From Bacillus sp. E(2018) (GTDB taxonomy: Bacteria; Bacillota; Bacilli; Bacillales; Fictibacillaceae), in the NCBI RefSeq assembly GCF_005503015.1, contig NZ_SCOL01000001.1, forward strand, positions 1,984,001 to 2,048,000: DNA of 64,000 bases. The letters run 5' to 3'. The notes below the pieces were generated by a model that worked only from the letters and a program-made list of their open reading frames with translations, ran no database searches and was not told where the DNA came from. Each line of letters begins with the position of its first letter. The first letter of the stretch is position 1. Shown here in pieces: positions 1-7,846 of this stretch. A program made the translations under genes and the position numbers.

Positions 1-535
1 CAATCTCTTCATCGGGAGTGAAAGCCACTCTTATTTTTCCATGCTTAATCTCTGGATGTTCGCTCAAATACTTCATCGCCGTCATGATTTCAGCGATGCC
101 TGCCTTATTATCTGCACCGAGCAATGTTGTGCCGTCTGTTGTGATTAATGTATGCCCCTTATAATCTTTTAAACTAGGAAAGTCTTTTGGAGACAATTCG
201 ATATGTAAGTCTTCGTTTAAGATAATCGTTTCTCCATCATAGTTTTCAACGATCTGCGGTTTAACATTTGTTCCTGTAAAATCTGTAGCTGTATCCACGT
301 GTGCAAGAAAACCAATGACCGGAATTTCTTTATGTGAATTCGATGGTAGGGTTGCCATAACATAGCCGTTTTCGTCTACCGTCACTTCTTCCATGCCTAT
401 TTCTTTTAACTCTTCAACAAGCATGTTCGCTAGCGTCCACTGACCCTCTGTTGATGGAGTCGTGTCACTACTTCTATCAGATTGTGTATCTACTTTTACG
501 TATGTAATAAAACGATCCATTATTTCCTGTTTCAA
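1..535 (-). CDS. pepT: Peptidase T (tripeptide aminopeptidase), N-terminal part
   Basis: Cytosolic M20-family zinc aminopeptidase that removes the N-terminal residue of tripeptides. About 178 residues are visible before the left edge cuts the gene. The metal-site pattern is clear: AHVDT at about residues 78-82, the LLGADNKAG stretch near 140, and TPDEEIG at the cut end. The start is taken as TTG (535) because AGGAG lies 10 nt upstream; an in-frame ATG at 520 is too far from that site. M20 membership is certain; the PepT assignment rests on the N-terminal VDTQSD motif and close match to the family. Confidence 0.93.
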   Translation of the reverse strand, partial: MKQEIMDRFITYVKVDTQSDRSSDTTPSTEGQWTLANMLVEELKEIGMEEVTVDENGYVMATLPSNSHKEIPVIGFLAHVDTATDFTGTNVKPQIVENYDGETIILNEDLHIELSPKDFPSLKDYKGHTLITTDGTTLLGADNKAGIAEIMTAMKYLSEHPEIKHGKIRVAFTPDEEI

Positions 536-719
536 TTTTCAATCAACTCCTATTGTTTTGCTTTATGATAGCATGTTTTACAAAACATTACATATTGCTA
601 AATTATTAAAAAATGTACGCTTTTAATCCTCTTGATGTCTAATCAACTTGTCCTTTTTCTGCATATGATGTATTACCAGCACCAAACAAAGGTGTTGTGA
701 AAATAATGGGGTGATTTAA

Positions 720-833
720 ATGGGTTGTTGGAAAAAAGACAAATGTGAGTCTTCTTCAAGCTATATCTATCTAAAATGTAAGCGTTGCAAGAAAAAGAAG
801 AAAAAAAGCTGCGGCTGTCACAAAAAACATTAA
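720..833 (+). CDS. Tiny cysteine- and lysine-rich peptide, 37 aa
   Basis: A 37-residue peptide starting MGCWKKDKC, with six Cys (3, 9, 20, 23, 31, 33), a CKRC pair, a run of six Lys and an ending SCGCHKKH. GGGGTGAT lies about 7 nt before the ATG and a terminator follows 6 nt after the stop, so this is a complete one-gene unit. The paired cysteines and C-terminal histidines suggest metal binding; no family is recognised. It has no signal peptide or membrane helix. Confidence 0.6.
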   Translation: MGCWKKDKCESSSSYIYLKCKRCKKKKKKSCGCHKKH

Positions 834-838
834 TTAAA

Positions 839-867
839 AGAAGGAGTCCAGTGTTGGGCTCCTTTTC
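839..867 (+). terminator. Intrinsic terminator after the Cys-rich peptide
   Basis: Nine-pair stem AAGGAGTCC/GGGCTCCTT (841-849 with 856-864, one G-U pair), six-base loop, then TTTT. Confidence 0.8.
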
Positions 868-877
868 AACTATCTTT

Positions 878-949
878 CTATTTAGAACTTAGACCAAAAG
901 CAATTCCGATCGCCATTTCAATTCCCTTAAACTTGCTACGTTTTTTCAT
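878..949 (-). CDS. Tiny basic peptide, 23 aa
   Basis: Encodes 23 residues: a basic start (MKKRSKFKG) followed by a short hydrophobic stretch IEMAIGIAFGLSSK. An AAAGGAGGTGA ribosome binding site, as strong as any in the window, stands 7-8 nt before the ATG, which is the main reason to call it. The shape (basic head, amphipathic or hydrophobic tail) is that of a small membrane-associating peptide; the function is unknown. Confidence 0.5.
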   Translation of the reverse strand: MKKRSKFKGIEMAIGIAFGLSSK

Positions 950-1002
950 AATCGGCTCACCTCCTTTAAAAATAAGGAACCCGAGAGCACGCACTTATGA
1001 AA

Positions 1003-1425
1003 TTATTCTTGAGGATATGTTTTCAATAAAAACTCAATTGACTTATTAATCAGTTTTACTAAGATATCCTCATCTACATCAGCTAGTTTATTAATGTATA
1101 CACAAGCGGCACCCGTTGTATGTTTGCCGAAGTGTTCAAGCAGCTCAGCACGTTCCGGATCTCCTGGAGCAAAATACAGACTGATCTTAGCTTTTCTTGG
1201 TGAGAAGCCAACAAGTGGTGCATCCCCTTCATGCCCTGTCTTGTATTTGTAATGATAGGAGCCGAATCCGATAATACTCGGTCCCCACATCTTCGCTTCA
1301 AAACCAGTCGTTTCCGAAAAGATATCTAACAACTTATAAGCATCTTCTCTCTTTTTTGGACTATCAACATTCTCAATAAACTCAACAACACTCTGCTCAG
1401 TTTCTTTAGTTTTTTGCTCGTACAT
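1003..1425 (-). CDS. DUF1801 domain protein
   Basis: A 140-residue soluble protein of the DUF1801 family, single domain at normal length. Typical features are the MWGPSIIGFG segment (residues 46-55), the YHYKYKTGHEGD turn and the KISLYFAPG strand. The biochemical role is unknown; members are small cytosolic proteins often found alone. It is monocistronic here, divergent from the ferredoxin reductase at 1613. Confidence 0.85.
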   Translation of the reverse strand: MYEQKTKETEQSVVEFIENVDSPKKREDAYKLLDIFSETTGFEAKMWGPSIIGFGSYHYKYKTGHEGDAPLVGFSPRKAKISLYFAPGDPERAELLEHFGKHTTGAACVYINKLADVDEDILVKLINKSIEFLLKTYPQE

Positions 1426-1531
1426 AATAAGCTCCTTTTTTTATATGAAATTTTGAAGTGAAAGCTTCTATATCTTAACCTTCTACAATCTTAGCAAATC
1501 CCCTTTCTTACTTCCCCTTTCAATTTCCTGA

Positions 1532-1581
1532 TTGTAAAGTGTTTTATAAGATTGTATACTACTAATTGAGAATGATAATCA
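1532..1581 (+). promoter_or_regulatory. SigA-type promoter with Fur box
   Basis: TTGTAA (1532-1537), 17-bp spacer, TATACT (1555-1560). Immediately downstream, over the expected start point, is TGAGAATGATAATCA (1567-1581), matching the 7-1-7 Fur box TGATAATNATTATCA at 13 of 14 fixed positions or close to it. Bound Fur would block initiation, so the downstream gene should be expressed in iron starvation. Confidence 0.8.
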
Positions 1582-1612
1582 ATGTTAAATGTTCCAAAAA
1601 GGAGCGAATATT

Positions 1613-2662
1613 ATGGATCAACAAAACACTTTTGATATAACCATTATCGGCGGAGGTCCAGCAGGCCTTTATTCAGCTTTTTACAGTGGTCTTCGAGAAA
1701 TGAAGACTAAAATTATAGAGTTTCAACCGCAGTTAGGCGGTAAGATACATGTCTATCCAGAAAAGATGATTTGGGATGTTGGAGGACATACACCTCTTCC
1801 AGGTGCAAAACTTATTGAAAAACTTGTTGAGCAAGGACTTACGTTTAATCCTGAAGTAGTACTGAATGAAAAAGTAGAATCAATTTCACAAGATGAGAAT
1901 GGTAATTTTATTTTGCAGGGATCTTCCGGTGAGCAGCATTTTTCTAAAACTGTTATCGTTGCCGTTGGAAGCGGTATCTTAAACCCTCAGCGATTAGATA
2001 TTGAAGGAGCTGAACGGTTTGAAGTGTCAAACTTAAACTATACCGTTAAATCCCTTCAGCATTTTAAAGATAAGACTGTAGTCATATCAGGTGGCGGAAA
2101 CACGGCGATCGATTGGGCGAACGAATTAGTACCAATCGCAAAAAAAGTGTACCTGACTTATCGAAAAGGAAATCTCGCTGGACATGAAGCACAAGTTACA
2201 CAATTGATGAACAGCTGTGCCGATTGCATTTTCAACACTTCGATCTCAAAATTATTCGCGTGTCCTAACCATGAAGTTATTGAACAGATTGAGTTAACAA
2301 ATCACGAAACAGGTGAAATTTCTTACCTCCCTATCGATGAAGTCATCATCAACCATGGCTATGAACAAGATACATCTCTTTTAGGAAACAGTGGGTTAAA
2401 TATTGAACTCGCAGACAACTTTTATATTGCAGGAAACGCTAACAGTGAATCTTCTATTCCAGGATTGTACGCAGCTGGGGATATCCTTAAACATGACGGA
2501 AAGTTAAATTTAATCTCTGGTGCTTTTCAAGATGCTGCAAACGCAGTGAATAAAGCAAAACAGTTCATCCAACCCGATGCACAAAAAGTTGCGATGGTTT
2601 CCTCACACAATGAGGTGTTTAAAGAACGCAATCGTGAGCTTGTCAAGCAGATGGTGAGATAA
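1613..2662 (+). CDS. Ferredoxin-NADP reductase, thioredoxin-reductase-like type
   Basis: A 349-residue FAD/NAD(P)H oxidoreductase of the YumC/YcgT group, which moves electrons from NADPH to ferredoxin or flavodoxin. The FAD motif GGGPAG is at residues 13-18, the NADPH motif SGGGNTAIDWA near 160, and a C-terminal GLYAAGD closes the FAD domain. The redox CxxC of true thioredoxin reductases is absent. The start is set at ATG 1613, 8 nt after AAGGAG, rather than the in-frame ATG at 1589. A Fur box overlaps the promoter. B. subtilis ycgT, the closest paralogue by this criterion, is known as a Fur target, so iron-responsive YcgT is the likely identity. Confidence 0.9.
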   Translation: MDQQNTFDITIIGGGPAGLYSAFYSGLREMKTKIIEFQPQLGGKIHVYPEKMIWDVGGHTPLPGAKLIEKLVEQGLTFNPEVVLNEKVESISQDENGNFILQGSSGEQHFSKTVIVAVGSGILNPQRLDIEGAERFEVSNLNYTVKSLQHFKDKTVVISGGGNTAIDWANELVPIAKKVYLTYRKGNLAGHEAQVTQLMNSCADCIFNTSISKLFACPNHEVIEQIELTNHETGEISYLPIDEVIINHGYEQDTSLLGNSGLNIELADNFYIAGNANSESSIPGLYAAGDILKHDGKLNLISGAFQDAANAVNKAKQFIQPDAQKVAMVSSHNEVFKERNRELVKQMVR

Positions 2663-2683
2663 GATTATGATTTGAAATACAAT

Positions 2684-2709
2684 AAGCCCACCATTTAGTG
2701 GGCTTTTTG
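2684..2709. terminator. Terminator shared by convergent genes
   Basis: AAGCCCAC/GTGGGCTT stem (2684-2691 with 2698-2705), six-base loop, T-run on the plus strand; it lies between two convergent genes. Confidence 0.85.
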
Positions 2710-2722
2710 CGTCTTGTACTAT

Positions 2723-4027
2723 TTAAAACAGTTTTTGTAGCTCATTTAATCCTAAAAAGGCAAACATGAGTAGACATCCGATCAAGACTGCGTTGGTTAA
2801 CCACTTGTTGCGATATTCCGCATCCACTTTTTTAGAATTCAATAAGATAATGAGTGAGATTGCAAGAAACGGCATGAACAATGCACCTAACACACCATAT
2901 ATAATAATCAGCTGAACCGGCTTTCCAAAAAAGAAGATCAGCATCGGTGGGAATGTCAGCCATGCTAAATAAGCACGATACGACTTATCTTTTTCTGTAA
3001 CCGGCTTAACTGAATGTAAGTCTTCTTTCTTTGTCTTGATGGTTCTTAAAAAGTCCGCAAACAGGTACGGCACTCCGTTCCAAACGCCAAGAAGTGAAGT
3101 AAAAGCAGCCGACCAGAAAGCGATTAAGAATAACCAGCGCAACGGTGTTCCGAATTCTTGCCCTAAAAGTTCAGCCAGATTAAGAAGCCCTTGGTCTCCT
3201 TCTAACTTTACATCTGTTCCGAATAAGAACTTTGCTCCGATTACAAGGGCCGCCATCGTGAAAAGCCCCGTAATCACATATGCAGCTTTTGTATCAAGCC
3301 TCATAATGGGTACAAAGTCTTTTCCTTTCCAATTCTTTTCTCTAAGCCAATATCCATAAGAAGCCATAGTGATCGTCCCGCCTACTCCTCCTATCAATCC
3401 AAGTGCTAACATGAGAGACCCGTCTGGCATCTTAGGTACAAATCCACCAGCAAATTCTCCAATCGTAGGTAAAAAGAGCAATGATGTTCCTATGATCGTG
3501 ATAAACATAACACCGATCAATACTGTCATTATTCTTTCAAAAAGCAAGTAACGACCTGTCCAAACTAGGGCAAAACCTAATAAAGAATGAATGATCGCCC
3601 AAGCCCATATCGGCATGATCGGAAGCATCGCATGCATACCTAACCCGCATGTCATAGCTGCCGTAGCTCCGTAAATGTAACCCCAGATAACCGAATAAAC
3701 ACCAAAGTATCCAGTCGCCCATTTCCCGAGTGAATGCCAGCCTTGCAGAATGGTTTGTCCTGTCGCAAGGTACCAGCGTCCAACCCCTTCGTTTAAAAAA
3801 TACTTTAAAATAGAACCGATTACGATTGCCCATACAAAAGTCATTCCGAATGAGGTACCGATTACAATGGCAGTTACTAAATCCGCTGTACCAACACCAG
3901 TTGCTGCTACTACAAAACCTGGACCGATCATTTTTAATTTTTGACCCATCGTTTGAGGCGGTAAAGGATTGTTACCTGCTCCAGCAAAAGCATTCAGTTC
4001 AGTGTTTAATTTTAATTCATTGTTCAA
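2723..4027 (-). CDS. Nramp-superfamily transporter lacking canonical metal residues
   Basis: About 434 residues with 11 predicted membrane helices in the Nramp fold. In helix 1, where metal transporters have DPGN, this protein has GTAD (in GPGFVVAATGVGTADL). In helix 6, where they have MPH, it has MAS. The Mn/Fe ligands Asp and Asn are therefore gone, so manganese uptake should not be assumed. Divergent Nramp branches transport Mg2+ or Al3+ or have no known substrate. The start is TTG at 4027, 6 nt after AGGAGGAG; an upstream TTG at 4051 would sit before that site. Confidence 0.85.
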   Translation of the reverse strand: MNNELKLNTELNAFAGAGNNPLPPQTMGQKLKMIGPGFVVAATGVGTADLVTAIVIGTSFGMTFVWAIVIGSILKYFLNEGVGRWYLATGQTILQGWHSLGKWATGYFGVYSVIWGYIYGATAAMTCGLGMHAMLPIMPIWAWAIIHSLLGFALVWTGRYLLFERIMTVLIGVMFITIIGTSLLFLPTIGEFAGGFVPKMPDGSLMLALGLIGGVGGTITMASYGYWLREKNWKGKDFVPIMRLDTKAAYVITGLFTMAALVIGAKFLFGTDVKLEGDQGLLNLAELLGQEFGTPLRWLFLIAFWSAAFTSLLGVWNGVPYLFADFLRTIKTKKEDLHSVKPVTEKDKSYRAYLAWLTFPPMLIFFFGKPVQLIIIYGVLGALFMPFLAISLIILLNSKKVDAEYRNKWLTNAVLIGCLLMFAFLGLNELQKLF

Positions 4028-4213
4028 TTTCAGCTCCTCCTTCTTCTTCAATTAAAACGCTTTCAATATAACATTGCTAATTATGTCATATGTCTGAATA
4101 TTTTTTCAACTTCTTTTATACCTATCTATTACCAAATGCTTTTCAGCTATCACCTTTGTTACTGCTTTAACTAAAATGTGTTCACAAACAAAAATACAAA
4201 TGAATAGATTATG

Positions 4214-4245
4214 TGTAAGAAAACCTAACATCTATATGATATAAT
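4214..4245 (+). promoter_or_regulatory. tnrA promoter region with TnrA/GlnR box
   Basis: TGTAAGAAAACCTAACA (4214-4230) fits TGTNAN7TNACA exactly. A TATAAT -10 box follows at 4240-4245. The box centre lies about 30 bp before the probable start, overlapping the -35 zone, a placement more like repression than the -49 placement used for TnrA activation. Confidence 0.8.
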
Positions 4246-4302
4246 AAATAACAATATTTAGAATTGTCTAGTTAGGGCTTCTTAAACAAGGGAGAGATCA
4301 TC

Positions 4303-4617
4303 ATGTCTGTTGATAAATCGTCTTATAAAGATAAAAAAGTCATGTCCATAGGTATCATCAGTGAACTAACTGGTCTATCGGAACGTAAGATTCGCTACTA
4401 TGAAGAAAGAAAACTCATCTTCCCTGAACGAACGAGCAAAGGAACGCGCAAGTACTCTTTTTCGGATGTAGAACGTCTTATGGAAATTGCCGATCAAATT
4501 GAAGATGGTGTTCAAACATTTGAGATTAAAAAGGAATTTACGAAAAAGCAGAAACGTGCTGAACGCAACAAAATGATTCGTGGACAGATTAACGCTCAAT
4601 TTAATATGAGAAATTAA
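4303..4617 (+). CDS. tnrA: Nitrogen-metabolism regulator TnrA
   Basis: MerR-family transcription factor of 104 residues, active when glutamine is scarce and silenced by binding feedback-inhibited glutamine synthetase. The winged helix contains IRYYEERKL and GTRKYSF, near identical to B. subtilis TnrA. The tail [11 protein letters not shown] corresponds to the C-terminal segment with which TnrA binds glutamine synthetase, separating it from GlnR, which has a longer inhibitory tail. A perfect TnrA box lies in its own promoter and another upstream of amtB at 7.7 kb, so both regulator and a main target are in this window. Confidence 0.95.
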   Translation: MSVDKSSYKDKKVMSIGIISELTGLSERKIRYYEERKLIFPERTSKGTRKYSFSDVERLMEIADQIEDGVQTFEIKKEFTKKQKRAERNKMIRGQINAQFNMRN

Positions 4618-4655
4618 AAACAGCTGGCTCCCCATTCGAATGGTGCCAGCTGTTT
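4618..4655. terminator. Terminator after tnrA
   Basis: Eleven-pair stem AAACAGCTGGC/GCCAGCTGTTT (4618-4628 with 4645-4655) with an inner imperfect stem. It serves both tnrA and the convergent exonuclease gene. Confidence 0.8.
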
Positions 4656-5383
4656 TATCTGGAGAGCCGCTCATAGACCTCTCGCAAATTTTTTATTCCT
4701 AACTCCTGAACACGTGCTACATAAATACTCCAAAGCTCTGCGGTCATCTTAGCATCTCCTAATGCATGATGCCGGTTTGCTACTGGTATGTTGCAATGTT
4801 CACAACAATCTTCCAACCGAACAAGATTAGTTTCAGGTTCAGCAATCTTTAGTAAAAATGAAGTATCCACGATTCGATGTTTGAACTGAGTTCGAAATAA
4901 TTTCCAATTATAGTGTTGAAGAAACTTCTTTTCATGACTTGCATGGTGAGCCACGAGAACATGTCCTCGAGCAAATTCATAAAAATCTACTAGCACTTTC
5001 GCTAATGGAGGAGCATGATGAAGATCACTTTCTTCTATTCCTGTAAGTTCTTTAATCTCAGGAGAAAGCTCACCTGTACATTGCGCGAGTGAATAAAAGG
5101 TTTCTTCATACTGCACTTCTCCGCCTTTTACTTTCACCGCACCGACCGATAGAATCTGGTTACCTTGTTCAGGGAAAAAACCAGTAGTTTCAAGATCGAA
5201 CACCACAACATTCAAATCAGTAAAAGGAATCGTTAAACTCTCCTCCACTTTTAATTCCTTTTGAAGCTGCCTTAAAAACGCAACATGCTGAGGACTTGAT
5301 TGCCCTTGTAATGACGCATAAACACTTGAGTTTACTTTCCCTTGGACTTGCTTCATAAATTGAATAAGCGGATTCATCCTCAT
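4655..5383 (-). CDS. DnaQ-like 3'-5' exonuclease
   Basis: A 242-residue DEDDh-type exonuclease, resembling the proofreading domain of DNA polymerase III. Exo I FDLETTG gives Asp63/Glu65; Exo III HHALGD gives His206/Asp210. Exo II is unusual: HHASHE (146-151) replaces the common HNASFD, so the usual Asn is His and the metal-binding Asp is Glu151. An N-terminal extension of about 55 residues precedes the domain. The ATG overlaps the stop of the upstream DUF294 gene by 4 nt, so the two are translated together. Substrate unknown; likely DNA or RNA ends. Confidence 0.88.
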   Translation of the reverse strand: MRMNPLIQFMKQVQGKVNSSVYASLQGQSSPQHVAFLRQLQKELKVEESLTIPFTDLNVVVFDLETTGFFPEQGNQILSVGAVKVKGGEVQYEETFYSLAQCTGELSPEIKELTGIEESDLHHAPPLAKVLVDFYEFARGHVLVAHHASHEKKFLQHYNWKLFRTQFKHRIVDTSFLLKIAEPETNLVRLEDCCEHCNIPVANRHHALGDAKMTAELWSIYVARVQELGIKNLREVYERLSR

Positions 5384-6357
5384 GTTTCAGTCGTTCCCTT
5401 AATGACCGACTGCGTGTAATTCTGCAGCTTTTGACCGTTTAATAGGATATGCTTCATATCTCTTCTTTCATCTTTACTGAGTTCTTTTATGTTTAAGTAG
5501 TGAATGTCGTCATAGTTATCGGTTGTTTTTTTATGATATTGCAGCCTGTATTGAAGGAGTTTTTCAAATTCGCTTGCGCACCAATCAAGATCTTCCGTAT
5601 AGTTTGACAGGTTATTCAGTTCTCTTAGTCTTGTAAGTGTAGAGGTAGCCTCTAGACTCTCTTTCATAGCAAGTAAGCGCACATTATTAACATAAGGAAA
5701 GAACCCCGATTGCTTCAAATCGATACTTCCTGCATGTGAACCATGAGATTCTGGTAAAAATTGATGAAAGAAACCTACAGCTTTTTTTACATGCTGTGTA
5801 TTTTCTAACAGCCGTTCTAAAAGATGGGGATTCCTCTTCACATAATCATGTATGAGTTTTTTAAGATTTTTACAATACGCATCTTCACCTAAGATCACTC
5901 GTGCATCATAAAAGATAAGAAGAAAACGTATGCTCTCAAAGCTTTCTTCAGTAAGCCACTTTGAAAGTTGCTCTTCCCACTCTATTACGGACTTACTCCA
6001 AACAGGATTAGAACTCATCACATTTCCATCGCAATACGGATAACCTACTTCATTCAAACCATCCGCTAACTCTTTTCCAAACGAAAGAAAATATCGTTTC
6101 GTTTCATCACTGTTTTTCTCATAGATCAGACCATGATCTTGATCTGAGATGATTGCTTGTTCGAATCTACCTGCACTCCCCATCACAAACCAGGCGTATC
6201 GGCAAGGAACAGAGCCACATTTTGCGACATGTTTTTGTAAAGCAACTTCAAATACTTTTTTCATCATTTCATCATGAAATTCATTTAAAGCTTGTGACGA
6301 AGCTTGATGCTCCATCCATTTTTCATCACGCCATTTTTTCAAGTTTGAATAAGGCAT
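5380..6357 (-). CDS. DUF294-type nucleotidyltransferase
   Basis: A 325-residue putative nucleotidyltransferase. The active-site block MGSAGRFEQAIISDQDHG lies at residues 59-76 (GS plus Asp72/Asp74), the pattern shared with GlnD-type uridylyltransferases, and the C-terminal half fits DUF294_C. The CBS or cyclic-nucleotide domains often attached to this family are absent. The start is ATG 6357 with AGGATG 10 nt upstream; a longer in-frame TTG start at 6402 would lie inside the amtB terminator. Partner of the exonuclease by 4-nt overlap. The nucleotidylated target is unknown. Confidence 0.82.
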   Translation of the reverse strand: MPYSNLKKWRDEKWMEHQASSQALNEFHDEMMKKVFEVALQKHVAKCGSVPCRYAWFVMGSAGRFEQAIISDQDHGLIYEKNSDETKRYFLSFGKELADGLNEVGYPYCDGNVMSSNPVWSKSVIEWEEQLSKWLTEESFESIRFLLIFYDARVILGEDAYCKNLKKLIHDYVKRNPHLLERLLENTQHVKKAVGFFHQFLPESHGSHAGSIDLKQSGFFPYVNNVRLLAMKESLEATSTLTRLRELNNLSNYTEDLDWCASEFEKLLQYRLQYHKKTTDNYDDIHYLNIKELSKDERRDMKHILLNGQKLQNYTQSVIKGTTET

Positions 6358-6373
6358 ATTCACACATCCTATG

Positions 6374-6409
6374 TGATAAAAGCATTGAGGAATAGCCCCC
6401 AATGCTTTT
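6374..6409 (-). terminator. Terminator after amtB
   Basis: On the minus strand, a ten-pair stem (6400-6409 with 6378-6387, AAAAGCATTG/CAATGCTTTT) is followed by TTTTATC. Leaky read-through would feed the DUF294 gene. Confidence 0.8.
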
Positions 6410-6417
6410 ATTCTCTA

Positions 6418-7692
6418 TTAATTTGCGATTCTATTTTTTTCTTCGTTTGCGATGAACGCCTCTGGATAGCCATAGTTTCCGTGTTCACTAACATCCAGAC
6501 CGATAATTTCTTCTTCTTCTGAAACGCGAAGACCTTTCATTACTTTTTTCATAGCATATAAAAGAACGAATGAAACAACAAAAGCGTACAACGCTGACAC
6601 AGATACCCCCATCGCTTGAACGCCAAGCTGCGAGAATCCACCGCCATAGAACAAACCAGGCTTCCCAACCGTAGCAAGTTCTGGTGTCGCGAATAACCCT
6701 GTAGATAACGTTCCCCAAACTCCTGCAGCTCCATGAACGCTCAACGCATAGATCGGATCATCTATTTTTAATCTATCGAAAAATTTCACTGAATAGAATA
6801 CTAAGATTCCTGCAACAAACCCAATTAGAACGGCTGCCCACGTTTCAACGAACGCACAAGAAGCTGTAATCGCAACAAGTCCTGCTAACGCACCATTTAA
6901 GATCGTCGGAATATCAGATTTACCCAAAACCATCCAAGAGATAATAAGTGCAGCTACCGCACCTGCACCAGCTGCAAGATTAGTATTTAACGCAACAAAT
7001 CCGAAGAATCCATCATCAACAACAAAGGTACTCCCGCCATTAAAACCAAACCATCCTACCCAAAGAACGATAACTCCTAATGCTGTATATACTTGGTTGT
7101 GACCGAAAATGTTGTTAGACGTACCATTCTTATTAAACTTTCCAATACGCGGTTTCAAGAGCAATGTCGCGGCAAAGGCTGCCATCGCACCTGTTAAATG
7201 AACGACTGTCGATCCAGCAAAATCTTGCTTGCCATGTTCCGCTAACCATCCTCCGCCCCAGATCCAATGAGCAACAACCGGATAGACTGCAACTGAGAAA
7301 AGAATTGCAAACACGAGATAAGCAGATAATTTTGCTCGTTCAGCAAATCCTCCGAACGCAATCGTTAACGAGATGCCTGCAAACGCAAGTTGAAACATGA
7401 AGAATGCTGCTGTTGAATAGGCCATCCCTTCCGCTTGATCACCAGAATAGAAGAAATCTGACAAGCCGATAAAAAAGTTAGAGTTACCACCAAAAATAAA
7501 TCCATATCCGACTGCCCAAAATACGATTGATGCTAAACCAAATGTAAAGACAGTCTTGCCTGCAATATGTCCTGCATTTTTCATTCGTGTCGATCCCGCT
7601 TCAAGTAAGATAAACCCACCTTGCATTAAAATAACAAGAAGTGCACCTAAAATAAGCCAAACACTGTTTAATGAAAACACGATATCTTCCAT
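6418..7692 (-). CDS. amtB: Ammonium transporter AmtB (NrgA)
   Basis: A 424-residue trimeric membrane channel for ammonium uptake with 11 predicted helices. The two pore histidines are visible in VVHLTGA and LSVHGAAG, and DFAG and GGNSNFF blocks are conserved. In B. subtilis nrgA is followed by the PII gene nrgB (glnK); here no PII gene is adjacent and the next gene is a DUF294 nucleotidyltransferase. A TnrA box sits 49 bp before the predicted start point, so expression should rise in nitrogen limitation. Confidence 0.96.
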   Translation of the reverse strand: MEDIVFSLNSVWLILGALLVILMQGGFILLEAGSTRMKNAGHIAGKTVFTFGLASIVFWAVGYGFIFGGNSNFFIGLSDFFYSGDQAEGMAYSTAAFFMFQLAFAGISLTIAFGGFAERAKLSAYLVFAILFSVAVYPVVAHWIWGGGWLAEHGKQDFAGSTVVHLTGAMAAFAATLLLKPRIGKFNKNGTSNNIFGHNQVYTALGVIVLWVGWFGFNGGSTFVVDDGFFGFVALNTNLAAGAGAVAALIISWMVLGKSDIPTILNGALAGLVAITASCAFVETWAAVLIGFVAGILVFYSVKFFDRLKIDDPIYALSVHGAAGVWGTLSTGLFATPELATVGKPGLFYGGGFSQLGVQAMGVSVSALYAFVVSFVLLYAMKKVMKGLRVSEEEEIIGLDVSEHGNYGYPEAFIANEEKNRIAN

Positions 7693-7722
7693 CTGAACGC
7701 CCCCTACTGAACTGTTTCTTTC

Positions 7723-7773
7723 ATTCTATACAGTTCTGGCGTAGATTCTACACCCATGTAAGATTTTCTAACA
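7723..7773 (-). promoter_or_regulatory. amtB promoter with TnrA box
   Basis: TGTAAGATTTTCTAACA (7757-7773) fits TGTNAN7TNACA exactly. On the minus strand a TAGAAT -10 box lies at 7728-7723. The box centre is about 49 bp upstream of the expected start, the spacing used by TnrA-activated promoters. Confidence 0.88.
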
Positions 7774-7800
7774 TGGTTTTTCAAAAGAGAAATTATAAAG

Positions 7801-7837
7801 AGAAAAAGCAAACCTTTCAATGTATAAAGGTTTGCTT
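7801..7837 (-). terminator. Terminator after BASS transporter gene
   Basis: Twelve-pair stem AAGCAAACCTTT/AAAGGTTTGCTT (7806-7817 with 7826-7837), then TTTCTC on the minus strand. Confidence 0.85.
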
Positions 7838-7846
7838 CTCTACCTG

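Noticed and set aside
6358..6402. Longer start (TTG 6402) for the DUF294 gene
   Set aside because: This segment is the amtB terminator hairpin; ATG 6357 is after it and has AGGATG upstream.
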